Source: Setophaga petechia
Taxonomy: Eukaryota > Chordata > Aves > Passeriformes > Parulidae
Assembly: GCA_024362935.1 (NCBI GenBank)
Contig: JANCRA010000039.1
Span: 6,759,040 to 6,823,039, forward strand
Length of the DNA stretch: 64,000 nt
Reading direction: 5' to 3'
Under the pieces are notes generated by a model that was given only the letters and a program-made list of their open reading frames with translations, made no database searches and was not told the origin of the DNA. Position 1 is the stretch's first letter. Every line of letters begins with the position of its first letter. Shown one piece after another: positions 23,101 to 36,506 of this stretch. Made by a program: the position numbers and the translations under genes.

Positions 23101-23400
23101 ATCCCAGTGCTGTGTAGCAATTAGCTTGTCAGTGCACGGCAGTAAGTGTTTCTTGATACCTACATCTGAGCAAATAGCTTTTTCACTTTGTCTCGCAAGG
23201 GGAAAACGTTGCTGCTCACTAAACAACTTCCATCGTGTTGTAAAAGTTTCACTGAGGGCAGCAGTGTGTTTTGCAAAATGTAAAAGAAAGTTGTCTAAGA
23301 CGCCTTCCTTTCAAGTATTAATGTGAGGGGAAAGGCAAGAGAGTGGGAAAGTACTGTTTTCTATCACTTTGAAAGCTGCTTACCCAATCCCAGTTTTGTG

Positions 23401-23599
23401 CCGCTTCGTAGTTCGCCGTTCAGAAGCTGCCGCAGTCTCTGTTTCCCGGAGAAGGGGAAGACGCTTCTTGGCGCGAAGAATCTGGTGTCGTTACGCCGAT
23501 CGCGGCGTGCTCCGGAGAACAGCTACGGCCGACAGACACCCGGAAGCGGCGCTTAAAGGCACAGTGCTCCGTCTCCTGGTCTTTAGCGTCTCCTGCCGG
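23401..23599. promoter_or_regulatory. CpG-dense candidate regulatory element, B2
   Basis: Apparently base-identical to the B1 element. CCAAT at 23384-23388, E2F-like palindrome at 23467-23478, ETS-like core at 23539-23547. Confidence 0.4.
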
Positions 23600-23761
23600 C
23601 TACACCTTAGCAAAAAGCTTTTTCATTATGTCTCGCCAGGAGAAACTGTGTCTGTTCACAAAAAACCTCCCATCGTGCTCTAGAGGTTGCAGGCAGCTCT
23701 GCAGAGTGTTGTGCAACAAGAAAAAGTAACTTGTCCAAAAAAGCCATCAATTCGAATGTTC

Positions 23762-24909
23762 CTGGAAAGGGAAAATGCAGGAGAGCGGATAGGTACTGTT
23801 TTCTACCAGTTTGCAAGCTGGACACACAATCCCAGTGTTATACTACGATTGACTTTGCAGTGCACTGTAATAATTGCCTATTGTTACTACATCTAAGCCA
23901 ATAGCGTTTGCATTATATCTCTTCAGGAGAAACTGTACCAGTTCAGAAAACAACTCTCATTTTTTCTAGAAGTTGCACGGAGGTGTGCAGAGTGTTTTGC
24001 AAGAAGCAAAAGAAAGTTGTCCAAAACTGCTGCCATTCGAATAGTAATGCGAATGGAAAAGGCAGGAGAGTGGAAAGGTGCTATTTTCTATCTGTTTGTA
24101 AGCTGCTTACACAATCCCAGAGTTGTGCAGCAATTAGTTTTTCAGTGCACTGTAGTAGGTGCCTCTCTTCACCTGCATCTAAGCAAATTGCTTTTTCCCC
24201 ATGTCTCGCAAGGAGAAACTGAGCCAGTTCAGAAAACATCTCCCATCGAGTTCTAGAGATTGCAGGCAGGTGTGCAGAGTGTTTTGCAAGAAGCCAAAGA
24301 AAGTTGTCTAAAACGCCTTGCATTCAAATAGAAATGTGAATAGAAAAGGCAGGAGAAGGGAGAGGTACTGTTTTCTATCAATTTGCAACCTGCTTAGACA
24401 ATCTGCGTGTTGTGCAGCAATTAGCTTGCAGTGCACTGTAGTAGGTGCCTCTTTTCACCTATATCTAAGCAAATTGCTTTTTCCCCATGTCTTGCAAAGA
24501 GAAACTGAGCCAGTTCAGAAAATATCTCCCATTGACTTCTAGAGATTGCAGGCAGGTGTGCAGAGTGTTTTGCAAGAAGCCAAAGAAAGTTGTCTAAAAT
24601 TCTTTCCATTCGAATAGTAATGTGCATGGAAAAGGCAGGAAGAGTGGAAAGGTACTGTTTTCTATCACTTTGCAAGCTGGGCACACAATCCCAGTGTTGT
24701 GCATCTATTAGCTTTGCAGTGCACTGCAGTAACTGCCTGTGGTAACCTACATCTAAGCAAAAAGCTTTTTCACTATCTCTTACTAGGAGAAAATGTTCCT
24801 GCTCATTAAACAACTTCCATCGTGCTGTACAGGTTGCAGAGAGGGCTGCAGAATGTTTTGCAGCAAGAAAAAGAAAGTTGTCTAAGACGCCTTCCTTTCA
24901 AGTATTAAT
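23762..24909. repeat. D1-D4 run of B2
   Basis: Four divergent units in the same order and with the same lengths as in B1. Confidence 0.92.
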
Positions 24910-27900
24910 GTGAAGGGAAAGGCAAGAGAGTGGGAAAGTACTGTTTTCTAGCACTTTGAGAGCTGCTAACACAATCCCAGTGCTGTGTACCAATTAACTT
25001 GTCACTGCACTGCAGTAAGTGTTTCTTGTCACCTACATCTAAGCAAATAGCTTTTTCACTATGTCTCGCAAGGAGAAAACCTTCCTGCTCACTAAACAAC
25101 TTCCATCGGGTTGTAGATGTTGCAGAGAGGGCTGCAGAGTTTTTTGACACAAGAAAAAGAAAGTTGTCTAAGATGCCTTTCTTTAAAGTATTAATGTGAA
25201 GGGAAAGGCAAGAGAGTGGGAAAGTACTGTTTTCTAGCACTTTGCAAGCTGCTAACACAATCGCAGTGCTGTGTAGCAGTTAGCTGTTCAGTGCACTGCA
25301 GTAAGTGTTTCTTCTAACCTACATCTAAGCAAATAGCTTTTTCACTATGTCTCGCAAGGAGAAAACCTTCCTGCTCACTAAACAACTTCCATCGTGTTGT
25401 AGATGTTGCAGAGAGGGCTGCAGAGTTTTTTGACACAAGAAAAAGAAAGTTGTCTAAGACGCCTTCCTTTCAAGTATTAATGTGAAGGGAAAGGGAAGAG
25501 AGTGGGAAAGTACTGTTTTCTAGCACTTTGCAAGCTGCTAACACAGTCCTAGTGCTGTGTAGCAGTTAGCTGTTCAGTGCACTACAGTAAGTGTTTCTTG
25601 TCACCTACATCTAAGCAAAAAGCTTTTTCACTATGTCTCGCAAGGAGAAAACCTTCCTGCTCACTAAACATTTCCTATCGTGTTCTAGAAGTTGCACAGA
25701 GGGCTGCAGTGTGTTCTGTAACAAGAAAAAGAAAGTTGTCTAAGACGCCTTCCTTTCAAGTATTAATGTGAAGGGAAAGGCAAGAGAGTGGGAAAGTACT
25801 GTTTTCTAGCACTTTGCAAGCTGCTAACACAATCCCAGTTCTGTGTAGCAATTAGCTGTTCAGTGCATTGCAGTAAGTGTTTCTTGTCACCTATATCTAA
25901 GCAAAAAGCTTTTTCACTATGTCTCGCAAGGAGAAAACCTTCCTGCTCACTAAACATTTCCTATCGTGTTCTAGAAGTTGCACAGAGGGCTGCAGTGTGT
26001 TTTGCAGCCAGAATAAGAAAGTTGTCTAAGACGCCTTCCTTTCAAGTATTAATGTGAAGGGAAAGGCAAGAGAGTGGGAAAGTACTGTTTTCTAGCACTT
26101 TGCAAGCTGCTAACACAGTCCTAGTGCTGTGTAGCCGTTAGCTTTTCAGTGCACTGCAGTAAGTGTTTCTTGTCACCTACATCTAAGCAAATAGCTTTTT
26201 CACTATGTCTCGCAAGGAGAAAACCTTCCTGTTAACTAAACAACTTCCATCGTGTTGTAGATGTTGCAGAGAGGGCTGCAGAGTTTTTTGACACAAGAAA
26301 AAGAAAGTTGTCTAAGATGCCTTCCTTTCAAGTATTAATGTGAAGGGAAAGGCAAGAGAATGGGAAAGTACTGTTTTCTAGCACTTTGCAAGCTGCTAAC
26401 ACAGTCCTAGTGCTGTGTAGCAGTTAGCTGTTCAGTGCACTGCAGTAAGTGTTTCTTGTCACCTACATCTAAGCAAAAAGCTTTTTCACTATGTCTCGCA
26501 AGGAGAAAATCTTCCTGCTCACTAAACAACTTCCATCGTGTTGTAGATGTTGCACAGAGGGCTGCAGATTTTTTTGACACAAGAAAAAGAAAGTTGTCTA
26601 AGACGCCTTCCTTTCAAGTATTAATGTGAAGGGAAAGGCAAGAGAGTGGGAAAGTACTGTTTTCTAGCACTTTGCAGGCTGCTAACACAATCCCAGTTCT
26701 GTGTAGCAATTAGCTTTTCAGTGCACTGCAGTAAGTGTTTCTTGTCACCTACATCTAAGCAAATAGCTTTTTCACTATTTCTCGCAAGGAGAAAACCTTC
26801 CTGCTCACTAAACAACTTCCATCGTGTTGTAGATGTTGCAGAGAGGGCTGCAGAGTTTTTTGACACAAGAAAAAGAAAGTTGTCTAAGATGCCTTCCTTT
26901 CAAGTATTAATGTGAAGGGAAAGGCAAGAGAGTGGGAAAGTACTGTTTTCTAGCACTTTGCAAGCTGCTAACAGAATCCCAGTGCTGTGTAGCAATTAGC
27001 TTGTCAGTGCTCGGCAGTAAGTGTTTCTTGATACCTACATCTGAGCAAATAGCTTTTTCACTTTGTCTCGCAAGGGGAAAACTTTGCTGCTCACTAAACA
27101 ACTTCCATCGTGTTGTAGAAGTTGCACAGAGGGCTGCAGTGTGTTTTGCAAAATGTAAAAGAAAGTTGTCTAAGACGCCTTCCTTTCAAGTATTAATGTG
27201 AAGGGAAAGGCAAGAGAGTGGGAAAGTACTGTTTTCTAGCACTTTACAAGCTGCTAACAGAATCCCAGTGCTGTGTAGCAATTAGCTGTTCAGTGCACTG
27301 CAGTAAGTGTTTCTTGTCACCTACATCTAAGCAAAAAGCTTTTTCACTATGTCTCGCAAGGAGAAAACCTTCCTGCTCACTAAACATTTCCTATCGTGTT
27401 CTAGAAGTTGCACAGAGGTCTGCAGTGTTTTTTGACACAAGAAAAAGAAAGTTGTCTAAGACGCCTTCCTTTCAAGTATTAATGTGAAGGGTAAGGCAAG
27501 AGAGTGGGAAAGTACTGTTTTCTAGCACTTTGCAAGCTGCTAACACAATCCCAGTTCTGTGCAGCAATTAGCTTTTCAGTGCACTGCAGTGAGTGTTTCT
27601 TCTAACCTACATCTAAGCAAATAGCTTTTTCACTATGTCTCGCAAGGAGAAAACCTTCCTGCTCACTAAACAACTTCCATCGTGTTGTAGATGTTGCAGA
27701 GAGGGCTGCAGAGTTTTTTGACACAAGAAAAAGAAAGTTGTCTAAGATGCCTTCCTTTCAAGTATTAATGTGAAGGGAAAGGCAAGAGAGTGGGAAAGTA
27801 CTGTTTTCTAGCACTTTGCAAGCTGCTAACAGAATCCCAGTGCTGTGTAGCAATTAGCTTGTCAGTGCACGGCAGTAAGTGTTTCTTGATACCTACATCT

Positions 27901-30057
27901 GAGCAAATAGCTTTTTCTCTTTGTCTCGCAAGGGGAAAACGTTGCTGCTCACTAAACAACTTCCATCGTGTTGTAGAAGTTGCACAGAGGGCTGCAGTGT
28001 GTTTTGCAAAATGTAAAAGAAAGTTGTCTAAGACGCCTTCCTTTCAAGTATTAATGTGAAGGGAAAGGCAAGAGAGTGGGAAAGTACTGTTTTCTAGCAC
28101 TTTGCAAGCTGCTAACACAGTCCTAGTGCTGTGTAGCAGTTAGCTGTTCAGTGCACTACAGTAAGTGTTTCTTGTCACCTACATCTAAGCAAAAAGCTTT
28201 TTCACTATGTCTCGCAAGGAGAAAACCTTCCTGCTCACTAAACAACTTCCATCGTGTTGTAGATGTTGCAGGGAGGGCTGCAGAGTTTTTTGACACAAGA
28301 AAAAGAAAGTTGTCTAAGACGCCTTCCTTTCAAGTATTAATGTGAAGGGAAAGGCAAGAGAGTGGGAAAGTACTGTTTTCTAGCACTTTGCAAGCTGCTA
28401 ACACAATCGCAGTGCTGTGTAGCAGTTAGCTTTTCAGTGCACTGCAGTAAGTGTTTCTTGTCACCTACATCTAAGCAAATAGCTTTTTCACTATTTCTCG
28501 CAAGGAGAAAACCTTCCTGCTCACTAAACAACTTCCATCGTGTTGTAGATGTTGCAGAGAGGGCTGCAGAGTTTTTTGACACAAGAAAAAGAAAGTTGTC
28601 TAAGATGCCTTCCTTTCAAGTATTAATGTGAAGGGAAAGGCAAGAGAGTGGGAAAGTACTGTTTTCTAGCACTTTGCAAGCTGCTAACACAATCGCAGTA
28701 CTGTGTAGCAGTTAGCTTGTCAGTGCACGGCAGTAAGTGTTTCTTGATACCTACATCTGAGCAAATAGCTTTTTCACTTTGTCTCGCAAGGGGAAAACGT
28801 TGCTGCTCACTAAACATCTCCTATCGTGTTCTAGAAGTTGCACAGAGGGCTGCAGTGTGTTCTGTAACAAGAAAAAGAAAGTTGTCTAAGACGCCTTCCT
28901 TTCAAGTATTAATGTGAAGGGAAAGGCAAGAGAGTGGAAAAGTACTGTTTTCTATTACTTTGCAGGCTGCTAACACAATCGCAGTGCTGTGTAGCAGTAA
29001 GCTTTTCAGTGCACTGCAGTAAGTGTTTCTTGTCACCTACATCTGAGGAAATAGCTTTTTCGCTCTGTCTCTCAAGGAGAAAACCTTCCTGCTCACTAAA
29101 CATCTCCTATCGTGTTCTAGAAGTTGCACAGATGGCTGCAGTGTGTTCTGTAACAAGAAAAAGAAAGTTGTCTAAGACGCCTTCCTTTCAAGTATTAATG
29201 TGAAGGGAAAGGCAAGAGAGTGGGAAAGTACTGTTTTCTAGCACTTTGCAAGCTGCTAACAGAATCCCAGTGCTGTGTAGCAATTAGCTTGTCAGTGCAC
29301 GGCAGTAAGTGTTTCTTGATACCTACATCTGAGCAAATAGCTTTTTCTCTTTGTCTCGCAAGGGGAAAACGTTGCTGCTCACTAAACATCTCCTATCGTG
29401 TTCTAGAAGTTGCACAGAGGGCTGCAGTGTGTTCTCTTACAAGAAAAAGAAAGTTGTCTAGGACGCCTTCCTTTCAAGTATTAATGTGAAGGGAAAGGCA
29501 AGAGAGTGGGAAAGTACTGTTTTCTAGCACTTTGCAGGCTGCTAACACAATCGCAGTGCTGTATAGCAGTTAGCTTGTCAGTGCACGGCAGTAAGTGTTT
29601 CTTGATACCTACATCTGAGCAAATAGCTTTTTCACTTTGTCTCGCAAGGGGAAAACGTTGCTGCTCACTAAACATCTCCTGTCGTGTTCTAGAAGTTGCA
29701 CAGAGGGCTGCAGTGTGTTTTGCAAAATGTAAAAGAAAGTTGTCTCAGACGCCTTCCTTTCAAGTATTAATGTGAAGGGAAAGGCAAGAGAGTTGAAAAG
29801 TACTGTTTTCTATTACTTTGCAGGCGGCTAACACAATCGCAGTGCTGTGTAGCGGTAAGCTTTTCAGTGTACTGCAGTAAGTGTTTCTTGTCACCTACAT
29901 CTGAGGAAATAGCTTTTTCACTCTGTCTCGCAAGGAGAAAACCTTCCTGCTCACTAAACATCTCCTATCGTGTTCTAGAAGTTGCACAGAGGACTGCAGT
30001 GTGTTTTGCAAAATGTAAAAGAAAGTTGTCTAAGACGCCTTCCTTTCAAGTATTAAT
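24910..30057. repeat. Canonical array A3, 18 units
   Basis: Exactly 18 x 286 bp. Contains one copy of the 5-unit series that is doubled in A4 (26626-28055, with GTGCTCGGCAG in its second unit). It ends with the series from 28342 that leads into the island (cgcag/a, cgcagtactg/b, CTATTAC type, CTTACAAG type, GTATAGCAG type, AGGACTGC type). The unit at 24910 has TCGGGTTG and CCTTTCTTTAAAG, shared with the one at 31645. Confidence 0.95.
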
Positions 30058-30135
30058 GTGAGGGGAAAGGCAAGAGAGTGGGAAAGTACTGTTTTCTATC
30101 ACTTTGAAAGCTGCTTACCCAATCCCAGTTTTGTG

Positions 30136-30334
30136 CCGCTTCGTAGTTCGCCGTTCAGAAGCTGCCGCAGTCTCTGTTTCCCGGAGAAGGGGAAGACGCT
30201 TCTTGGCGCGAAGAATCTGGTGTCGTTACGCCGATCGCGGCGTGCTCCGGAGAACAGCTACGGCCGACAGACACCCGGAAGCGGCGCTTAAAGGCACAGT
30301 GCTCCGTCTCCTGGTCTTTAGCGTCTCCTGCCGG
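30136..30334. promoter_or_regulatory. CpG-dense candidate regulatory element, B3
   Basis: Apparently base-identical to B1. CCAAT 30119-30123, E2F-like palindrome 30202-30213, ETS-like core 30274-30282. Confidence 0.4.
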
Positions 30335-30496
30335 CTACACCTTAGCAAAAAGCTTTTTCATTATGTCTCGCCAGGAGAAACTGTGTCTGTTCACAAAAAA
30401 CCTCCCATCGTGCTCTAGAGGTTGCAGGCAGCTCTGCAGAGTGTTGTGCAACAAGAAAAAGTAACTTGTCCAAAAAAGCCATCAATTCGAATGTTC

Positions 30497-31644
30497 CTGG
30501 AAAGGGAAAATGCAGGAGAGCGGATAGGTACTGTTTTCTACCAGTTTGCAAGCTGGACACACAATCCCAGTGTTATACTACGATTGACTTTGCAGTGCAC
30601 TGTAATAATTGCCTATTGTTACTACATCTAAGCCAATAGCGTTTGCATTATATCTCTTCAGGAGAAACTGTACCAGTTCAGAAAACAACTCTCATTTTTT
30701 CTAGAAGTTGCACGGAGGTGTGCAGAGTGTTTTGCAAGAAGCAAAAGAAAGTTGTCCAAAACTGCTGCCATTCGAATAGTAATGCGAATGGAAAAGGCAG
30801 GAGAGTGGAAAGGTGCTATTTTCTATCTGTTTGTAAGCTGCTTACACAATCCCAGAGTTGTGCAGCAATTAGTTTTTCAGTGCACTGTAGTAGGTGCCTC
30901 TCTTCACCTGCATCTAAGCAAATTGCTTTTTCCCCATGTCTCGCAAGGAGAAACTGAGCCAGTTCAGAAAACATCTCCCATCGACTTCTAGAGATTGCAG
31001 GCAGGTGTGCAGAGTGTTTTGCAAGAAGCCAAAGAAAGTTGTCTAAAACGCCTTGCATTCAAATAGAAATGTGAATAGAAAAGGCAGGAGAAGGGAGAGG
31101 TACTGTTTTCTATCAATTTGCAACCTGCTTAGACAATCTGCGTGTTGTGCAGCAATTAGCTTGCAGTGCACTGTAGTAGGTGCCTCTTTTCACCTATATC
31201 TAAGCAAATTGCTTTTTCCCCATGTCTTGCAAAGAGAAACTGAGCCAGTTCAGAAAATATCTCCCATTGACTTCTAGAGATTGCAGGCAGGTGTGCAGAG
31301 TGTTTTGCAAGAAGCCAAAGAAAGTTGTCTAAAATTCTTTCCATTCGAATAGTAATGTGCATGGAAAAGGCAGGAAGAGTGGAAAGGTACTGTTTTCTAT
31401 CACTTTGCAAGCTGGGCACACAATCCCAGTGTTGTGCATCTATTAGCTTTGCAGTGCACTGCAGTAACTGCCTCTGGTAACCTACATCTAAGCAAAAAGC
31501 TTTTTCACTATCTCTTACTAGGAGAAAATGTTCCGGCTCATTAAACAACTTCCATCGTGCTGTACAGGTTGCAGAGAGGGCTGCAGAATGTTTTGCAGCA
31601 AGAAAAAGAAAGTTGTCTAAGACGCCTTCCTTTCAAGTATTAAT
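30497..31644. repeat. D1-D4 run of B3
   Basis: Four divergent units as in B1. D2 has C at 30985 where most islands have G. Confidence 0.92.
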
Positions 31645-33360
31645 GTGAAGGGAAAGGCAAGAGAGTGGGAAAGTACTGTTTTCTAGCACTTTGAGAGCTG
31701 CTAACACAATCCCAGTGCTGTGTACCAATTAACTTGTCACTGCACTGCAGTAAGTGTTTCTTGTCACCTACATCTAAGCAAATAGCTTTTTCACTATGTC
31801 TCGCAAGGAGAAAACCTTCCTGCTCACTAAACAACTTCCATCGGGTTGTAGATGTTGCAGAGAGGGCTGCAGAGTTTTTTGACACAAGAAAAAGAAAGTT
31901 GTCTAAGATGCCTTTCTTTAAAGTATTAATGTGAAGGGAAAGGCAAGAGAGTGGGAAAGTACTGTTTTCTAGCACTTTGCAAGCTGCTAACACAATCGCA
32001 GTGCTGTGTAGCAGTTAGCTGTTCAGTGCACTGCAGTAAGTGTTTCTTCTAACCTACATCTAAGCAAATAGCTTTTTCACTATGTCTCGCAAGGAGAAAA
32101 CCTTCCTGCTCACTAAACAACTTCCATCGTGTTGTAGATGTTGCAGAGAGGGCTGCAGAGTTTTTTGACACAAGAAAAAGAAAGTTGTCTAAGACGCCTT
32201 CCTTTCAAGTATTAATGTGAAGGGAAAGGGAAGAGAGTGGGAAAGTACTGTTTTCTAGCACTTTGCAAGCTGCTAACACAGTCCTAGTGCTGTGTAGCAG
32301 TTAGCTGTTCAGTGCACTACAGTAAGTGTTTCTTGTCACCTACATCTAAGCAAAAAGCTTTTTCACTATGTCTCGCAAGGAGAAAACCTTCCTGCTCACT
32401 AAACATTTCCTATCGTGTTCTAGAAGTTGCACAGAGGGCTGCAGTGTGTTCTGTAACAAGAAAAAGAAAGTTGTCTAAGACGCCTTCCTTTCAAGTATTA
32501 ATGTGAAGGGAAAGGCAAGAGAGTGGGAAAGTACTGTTTTCTAGCACTTTGCAAGCTGCTAACACAATCCCAGTTCTGTGTAGCAATTAGCTGTTCAGTG
32601 CATTGCAGTAAGTGTTTCTTGTCACCTATATCTAAGCAAAAAGCTTTTTCACTATGTCTCGCAAGGAGAAAACCTTCCTGCTCACTAAACATTTCCTATC
32701 GTGTTCTAGAAGTTGCACAGAGGGCTGCAGTGTGTTTTGCAGCCAGAAAAAGAAAGTTGTCTAAGACGCCTTCCTTTCAAGTATTAATGTGAAGGGAAAG
32801 GCAAGAGAGTGGGAAAGTACTGTTTTCTAGCACTTTGCAAGCTGCTAACACAGTCCTAGTGCTGTGTAGCCGTTAGCTTTTCAGTGCACTGCAGTAAGTG
32901 TTTCTTGTCACCTACATCTAAGCAAATAGCTTTTTCACTATGTCTCGCAAGGAGAAAACCTTCCTGTTAACTAAACAACTTCCATCGTGTTGTAGATGTT
33001 GCAGAGAGGGCTGCAGAGTTTTTTGACACAAGAAAAAGAAAGTTGTCTAAGATGCCTTCCTTTCAAGTATTAATGTGAAGGGAAAGGCAAGAGAATGGGA
33101 AAGTACTGTTTTCTAGCACTTTGCAAGCTGCTAACACAGTCCTAGTGCTGTGTAGCAGTTAGCTGTTCAGTGCACTGCAGTAAGTGTTTCTTGTCACCTA
33201 CATCTAAGCAAAAAGCTTTTTCACTATGTCTCGCAAGGAGAAAATCTTCCTGCTCACTAAACAACTTCCATCGTGTTGTAGATGTTGCACAGAGGGCTGC
33301 AGATTTTTTTGACACAAGAAAAAGAAAGTTGTCTAAGACGCCTTCCTTTCAAGTATTAAT

Positions 33361-35076
33361 GTGAAGGGAAAGGCAAGAGAGTGGGAAAGTACTGTTTTCT
33401 AGCACTTTGCAGGCTGCTAACACAATCCCAGTTCTGTGTAGCAATTAGCTTTTCAGTGCACTGCAGTAAGTGTTTCTTGTCACCTACATCTAAGCAAATA
33501 GCTTTTTCACTATTTCTCGCAAGGAGAAAACCTTCCTGCTCACTAAACAACTTCCATCGTGTTGTAGATGTTGCAGAGAGGGCTGCAGAGTTTTTTGACA
33601 CAAGAAAAAGAAAGTTGTCTAAGATGCCTTCCTTTCAAGTATTAATGTGAAGGGAAAGGCAAGAGAGTGGGAAAGTACTGTTTTCTAGCACTTTGCAAGC
33701 TGCTAACAGAATCCCAGTGCTGTGTAGCAATTAGCTTGTCAGTGCTCGGCAGTAAGTGTTTCTTGATACCTACATCTGAGCAAATAGCTTTTTCACTTTG
33801 TCTCGCAAGGGGAAAACTTTGCTGCTCACTAAACAACTTCCATCGTGTTGTAGAAGTTGCACAGAGGGCTGCAGTGTGTTTTGCAAAATGTAAAAGAAAG
33901 TTGTCTAAGACGCCTTCCTTTCAAGTATTAATGTGAAGGGAAAGGCAAGAGAGTGGGAAAGTACTGTTTTCTAGCACTTTGCAAGCTGCTAACAGAATCC
34001 CAGTGCTGTGTAGCAATTAGCTTGTCAGTGCTCGGCAGTAAGTGTTTCTTGATACCTACATCTGAGCAAATAGCTTTTTCACTTTGTCTCGCAAGGGGAA
34101 AACTTTGCTGCTCACTAAACAACTTCCATCGTGTTGTAGAAGTTGCACAGAGGGCTGCAGTGTGTTTTGCAAAATGTAAAAGAAAGTTGTCTAAGACGCC
34201 TTCCTTTCAAGTATTAATGTGAAGGGAAAGGCAAGAGAGTGGGAAAGTACTGTTTTCTAGCACTTTACAAGCTGCTAACAGAATCCCAGTGCTGTGTAGC
34301 AATTAGCTGTTCAGTGCACTGCAGTAAGTGTTTCTTGTCACCTACATCTAAGCAAAAAGCTTTTTCACTATGTCTCGCAAGGAGAAAACCTTCCTGCTCA
34401 CTAAACATTTCCTATCGTGTTCTAGAAGTTGCACAGAGGTCTGCAGTGTTTTTTGACACAAGAAAAAGAAAGTTGTCTAAGACGCCTTCCTTTCAAGTAT
34501 TAATGTGAAGGGTAAGGCAAGAGAGTGGGAAAGTACTGTTTTCTAGCACTTTGCAAGCTGCTAACACAATCCCAGTTCTGTGCAGCAATTAGCTTTTCAG
34601 TGCACTGCAGTGAGTGTTTCTTCTAACCTACATCTAAGCAAATAGCTTTTTCACTATGTCTCGCAAGGAGAAAACCTTCCTGCTCACTAAACAACTTCCA
34701 TCGTGTTGTAGATGTTGCAGAGAGGGCTGCAGAGTTTTTTGACACAAGAAAAAGAAAGTTGTCTAAGATGCGTTCCTTTCAAGTATTAATGTGAAGGGAA
34801 AGGCAAGAGAGTGGGAAAGTACTGTTTTCTAGCACTTTGCAAGCTGCTAACAGAATCCCAGTGCTGTGTAGCAATTAGCTTGTCAGTGCACGGCAGTAAG
34901 TGTTTCTTGATACCTACATCTGAGCAAATAGCTTTTTCTCTTTGTCTCGCAAGGGGAAAACGTTGCTGCTCACTAAACAACTTCCATCGTGTTGTAGAAG
35001 TTGCACAGAGGGCTGCAGTGTGTTTTGCAAAATGTAAAAGAAAGTTGTCTAAGACGCCTTCCTTTCAAGTATTAAT
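33361..35076. repeat. Nested duplication, copy 1 (6 units, 1716 bp)
   Basis: Units starting at 33361, 33647, 33933, 34219, 34505 and 34791. The second and third are the same type. The private GATGCGTTCC near 34771 separates this copy from copy 2. Confidence 0.9.
33647..34218. repeat. Adjacent identical units (fresh single-unit duplication)
   Basis: Two consecutive 286-bp units, 33647-33932 and 33933-34218, appear identical base for base, including the rare GTGCTCGGCAG. Elsewhere I see no neighbouring units of the same subtype, so this is probably among the youngest events in the window. A local assembly error is the alternative. Confidence 0.85.
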
Positions 35077-36506
35077 GTGAAGGGAAAGGCAAGAGAGTGG
35101 GAAAGTACTGTTTTCTAGCACTTTGCAGGCTGCTAACACAATCCCAGTTCTGTGTAGCAATTAGCTTTTCAGTGCACTGCAGTAAGTGTTTCTTGTCACC
35201 TACATCTAAGCAAATAGCTTTTTCACTATTTCTCGCAAGGAGAAAACCTTCCTGCTCACTAAACAACTTCCATCGTGTTGTAGATGTTGCAGAGAGGGCT
35301 GCAGAGTTTTTTGACACAAGAAAAAGAAAGTTGTCTAAGATGCCTTCCTTTCAAGTATTAATGTGAAGGGAAAGGCAAGAGAGTGGGAAAGTACTGTTTT
35401 CTAGCACTTTGCAAGCTGCTAACAGAATCCCAGTGCTGTGTAGCAATTAGCTTGTCAGTGCTCGGCAGTAAGTGTTTCTTGATACCTACATCTGAGCAAA
35501 TAGCTTTTTCACTTTGTCTCGCAAGGGGAAAACTTTGCTGCTCACTAAACAACTTCCATCGTGTTGTAGAAGTTGCACAGAGGGCTGCAGTGTGTTTTGC
35601 AAAATGTAAAAGAAAGTTGTCTAAGACGCCTTCCTTTCAAGTATTAATGTGAAGGGAAAGGCAAGAGAGTGGGAAAGTACTGTTTTCTAGCACTTTACAA
35701 GCTGCTAACAGAATCCCAGTGCTGTGTAGCAATTAGCTGTTCAGTGCACTGCAGTAAGTGTTTCTTGTCACCTACATCTAAGCAAAAAGCTTTTTCACTA
35801 TGTCTCGCAAGGAGAAAACCTTCCTGCTCACTAAACATTTCCTATCGTGTTCTAGAAGTTGCACAGAGGTCTGCAGTGTTTTTTGACACAAGAAAAAGAA
35901 AGTTGTCTAAGACGCCTTCCTTTCAAGTATTAATGTGAAGGGTAAGGCAAGAGAGTGGGAAAGTACTGTTTTCTAGCACTTTGCAAGCTGCTAACACAAT
36001 CCCAGTTCTGTGCAGCAATTAGCTTTTCAGTGCACTGCAGTGAGTGTTTCTTCTAACCTACATCTAAGCAAATAGCTTTTTCACTATGTCTCGCAAGGAG
36101 AAAACCTTCCTGCTCACTAAACAACTTCCATCGTGTTGTAGATGTTGCAGAGAGGGCTGCAGAGTTTTTTGACACAAGAAAAAGAAAGTTGTCTAAGATG
36201 CCTTCCTTTCAAGTATTAATGTGAAGGGAAAGGCAAGAGAGTGGGAAAGTACTGTTTTCTAGCACTTTGCAAGCTGCTAACAGAATCCCAGTGCTGTGTA
36301 GCAATTAGCTTGTCAGTGCACGGCAGTAAGTGTTTCTTGATACCTACATCTGAGCAAATAGCTTTTTCTCTTTGTCTCGCAAGGGGAAAACGTTGCTGCT
36401 CACTAAACAACTTCCATCGTGTTGTAGAAGTTGCACAGAGGGCTGCAGTGTGTTTTGCAAAATGTAAAAGAAAGTTGTCTAAGACGCCTTCCTTTCAAGT
36501 ATTAAT
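35077..36506. repeat. Nested duplication, copy 2 (5 units, 1430 bp)
   Basis: Units starting at 35077, 35363, 35649, 35935 and 36221 repeat copy 1 without the extra unit. A3 has the same series only once (26626-28055). Confidence 0.9.

Larger units (their letters stand above)
13599..23322. repeat. Canonical array A2, 34 units
   Basis: Exactly 34 x 286 bp. Two mixed units (13599, 13885) come first, then 14171-18460 repeats the order seen at 1-4290. One full 9-unit higher-order repeat (15887-18460) is followed by six units of a second copy, then irregular units to island B2. The unit at 20749 carries the rare variant CAGTACACTACGGTAAG, found again only at 57568-57853. The last unit (23037) has private changes (TAAAAGTTTCACTGAGGGCAG) and a TGTAGGG start. 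Confidence 0.95.
23323..24909. repeat. Divergent island B2
   Basis: Full 1587-bp copy, offset 11311 from B1: H 23323-23761, then D1-D4. It has CTGTGGTAACC in D4, like B4-B7 and unlike B1 and B3, and CGAGTTC in D2. It is followed by a unit marked GAGAGCTGC and ACCAATTAACTTGTCACTGC, which also follows B3, B4 and B5. Confidence 0.95.
30058..31644. repeat. Divergent island B3
   Basis: Full 1587-bp copy: H 30058-30496, D1-D4 30497-31644. It has CGACTTC in D2 (shared with B6), CTCTGGTAACC in D4 (shared with B1), and a private TTCCGGCTC in D4. Confidence 0.95.
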
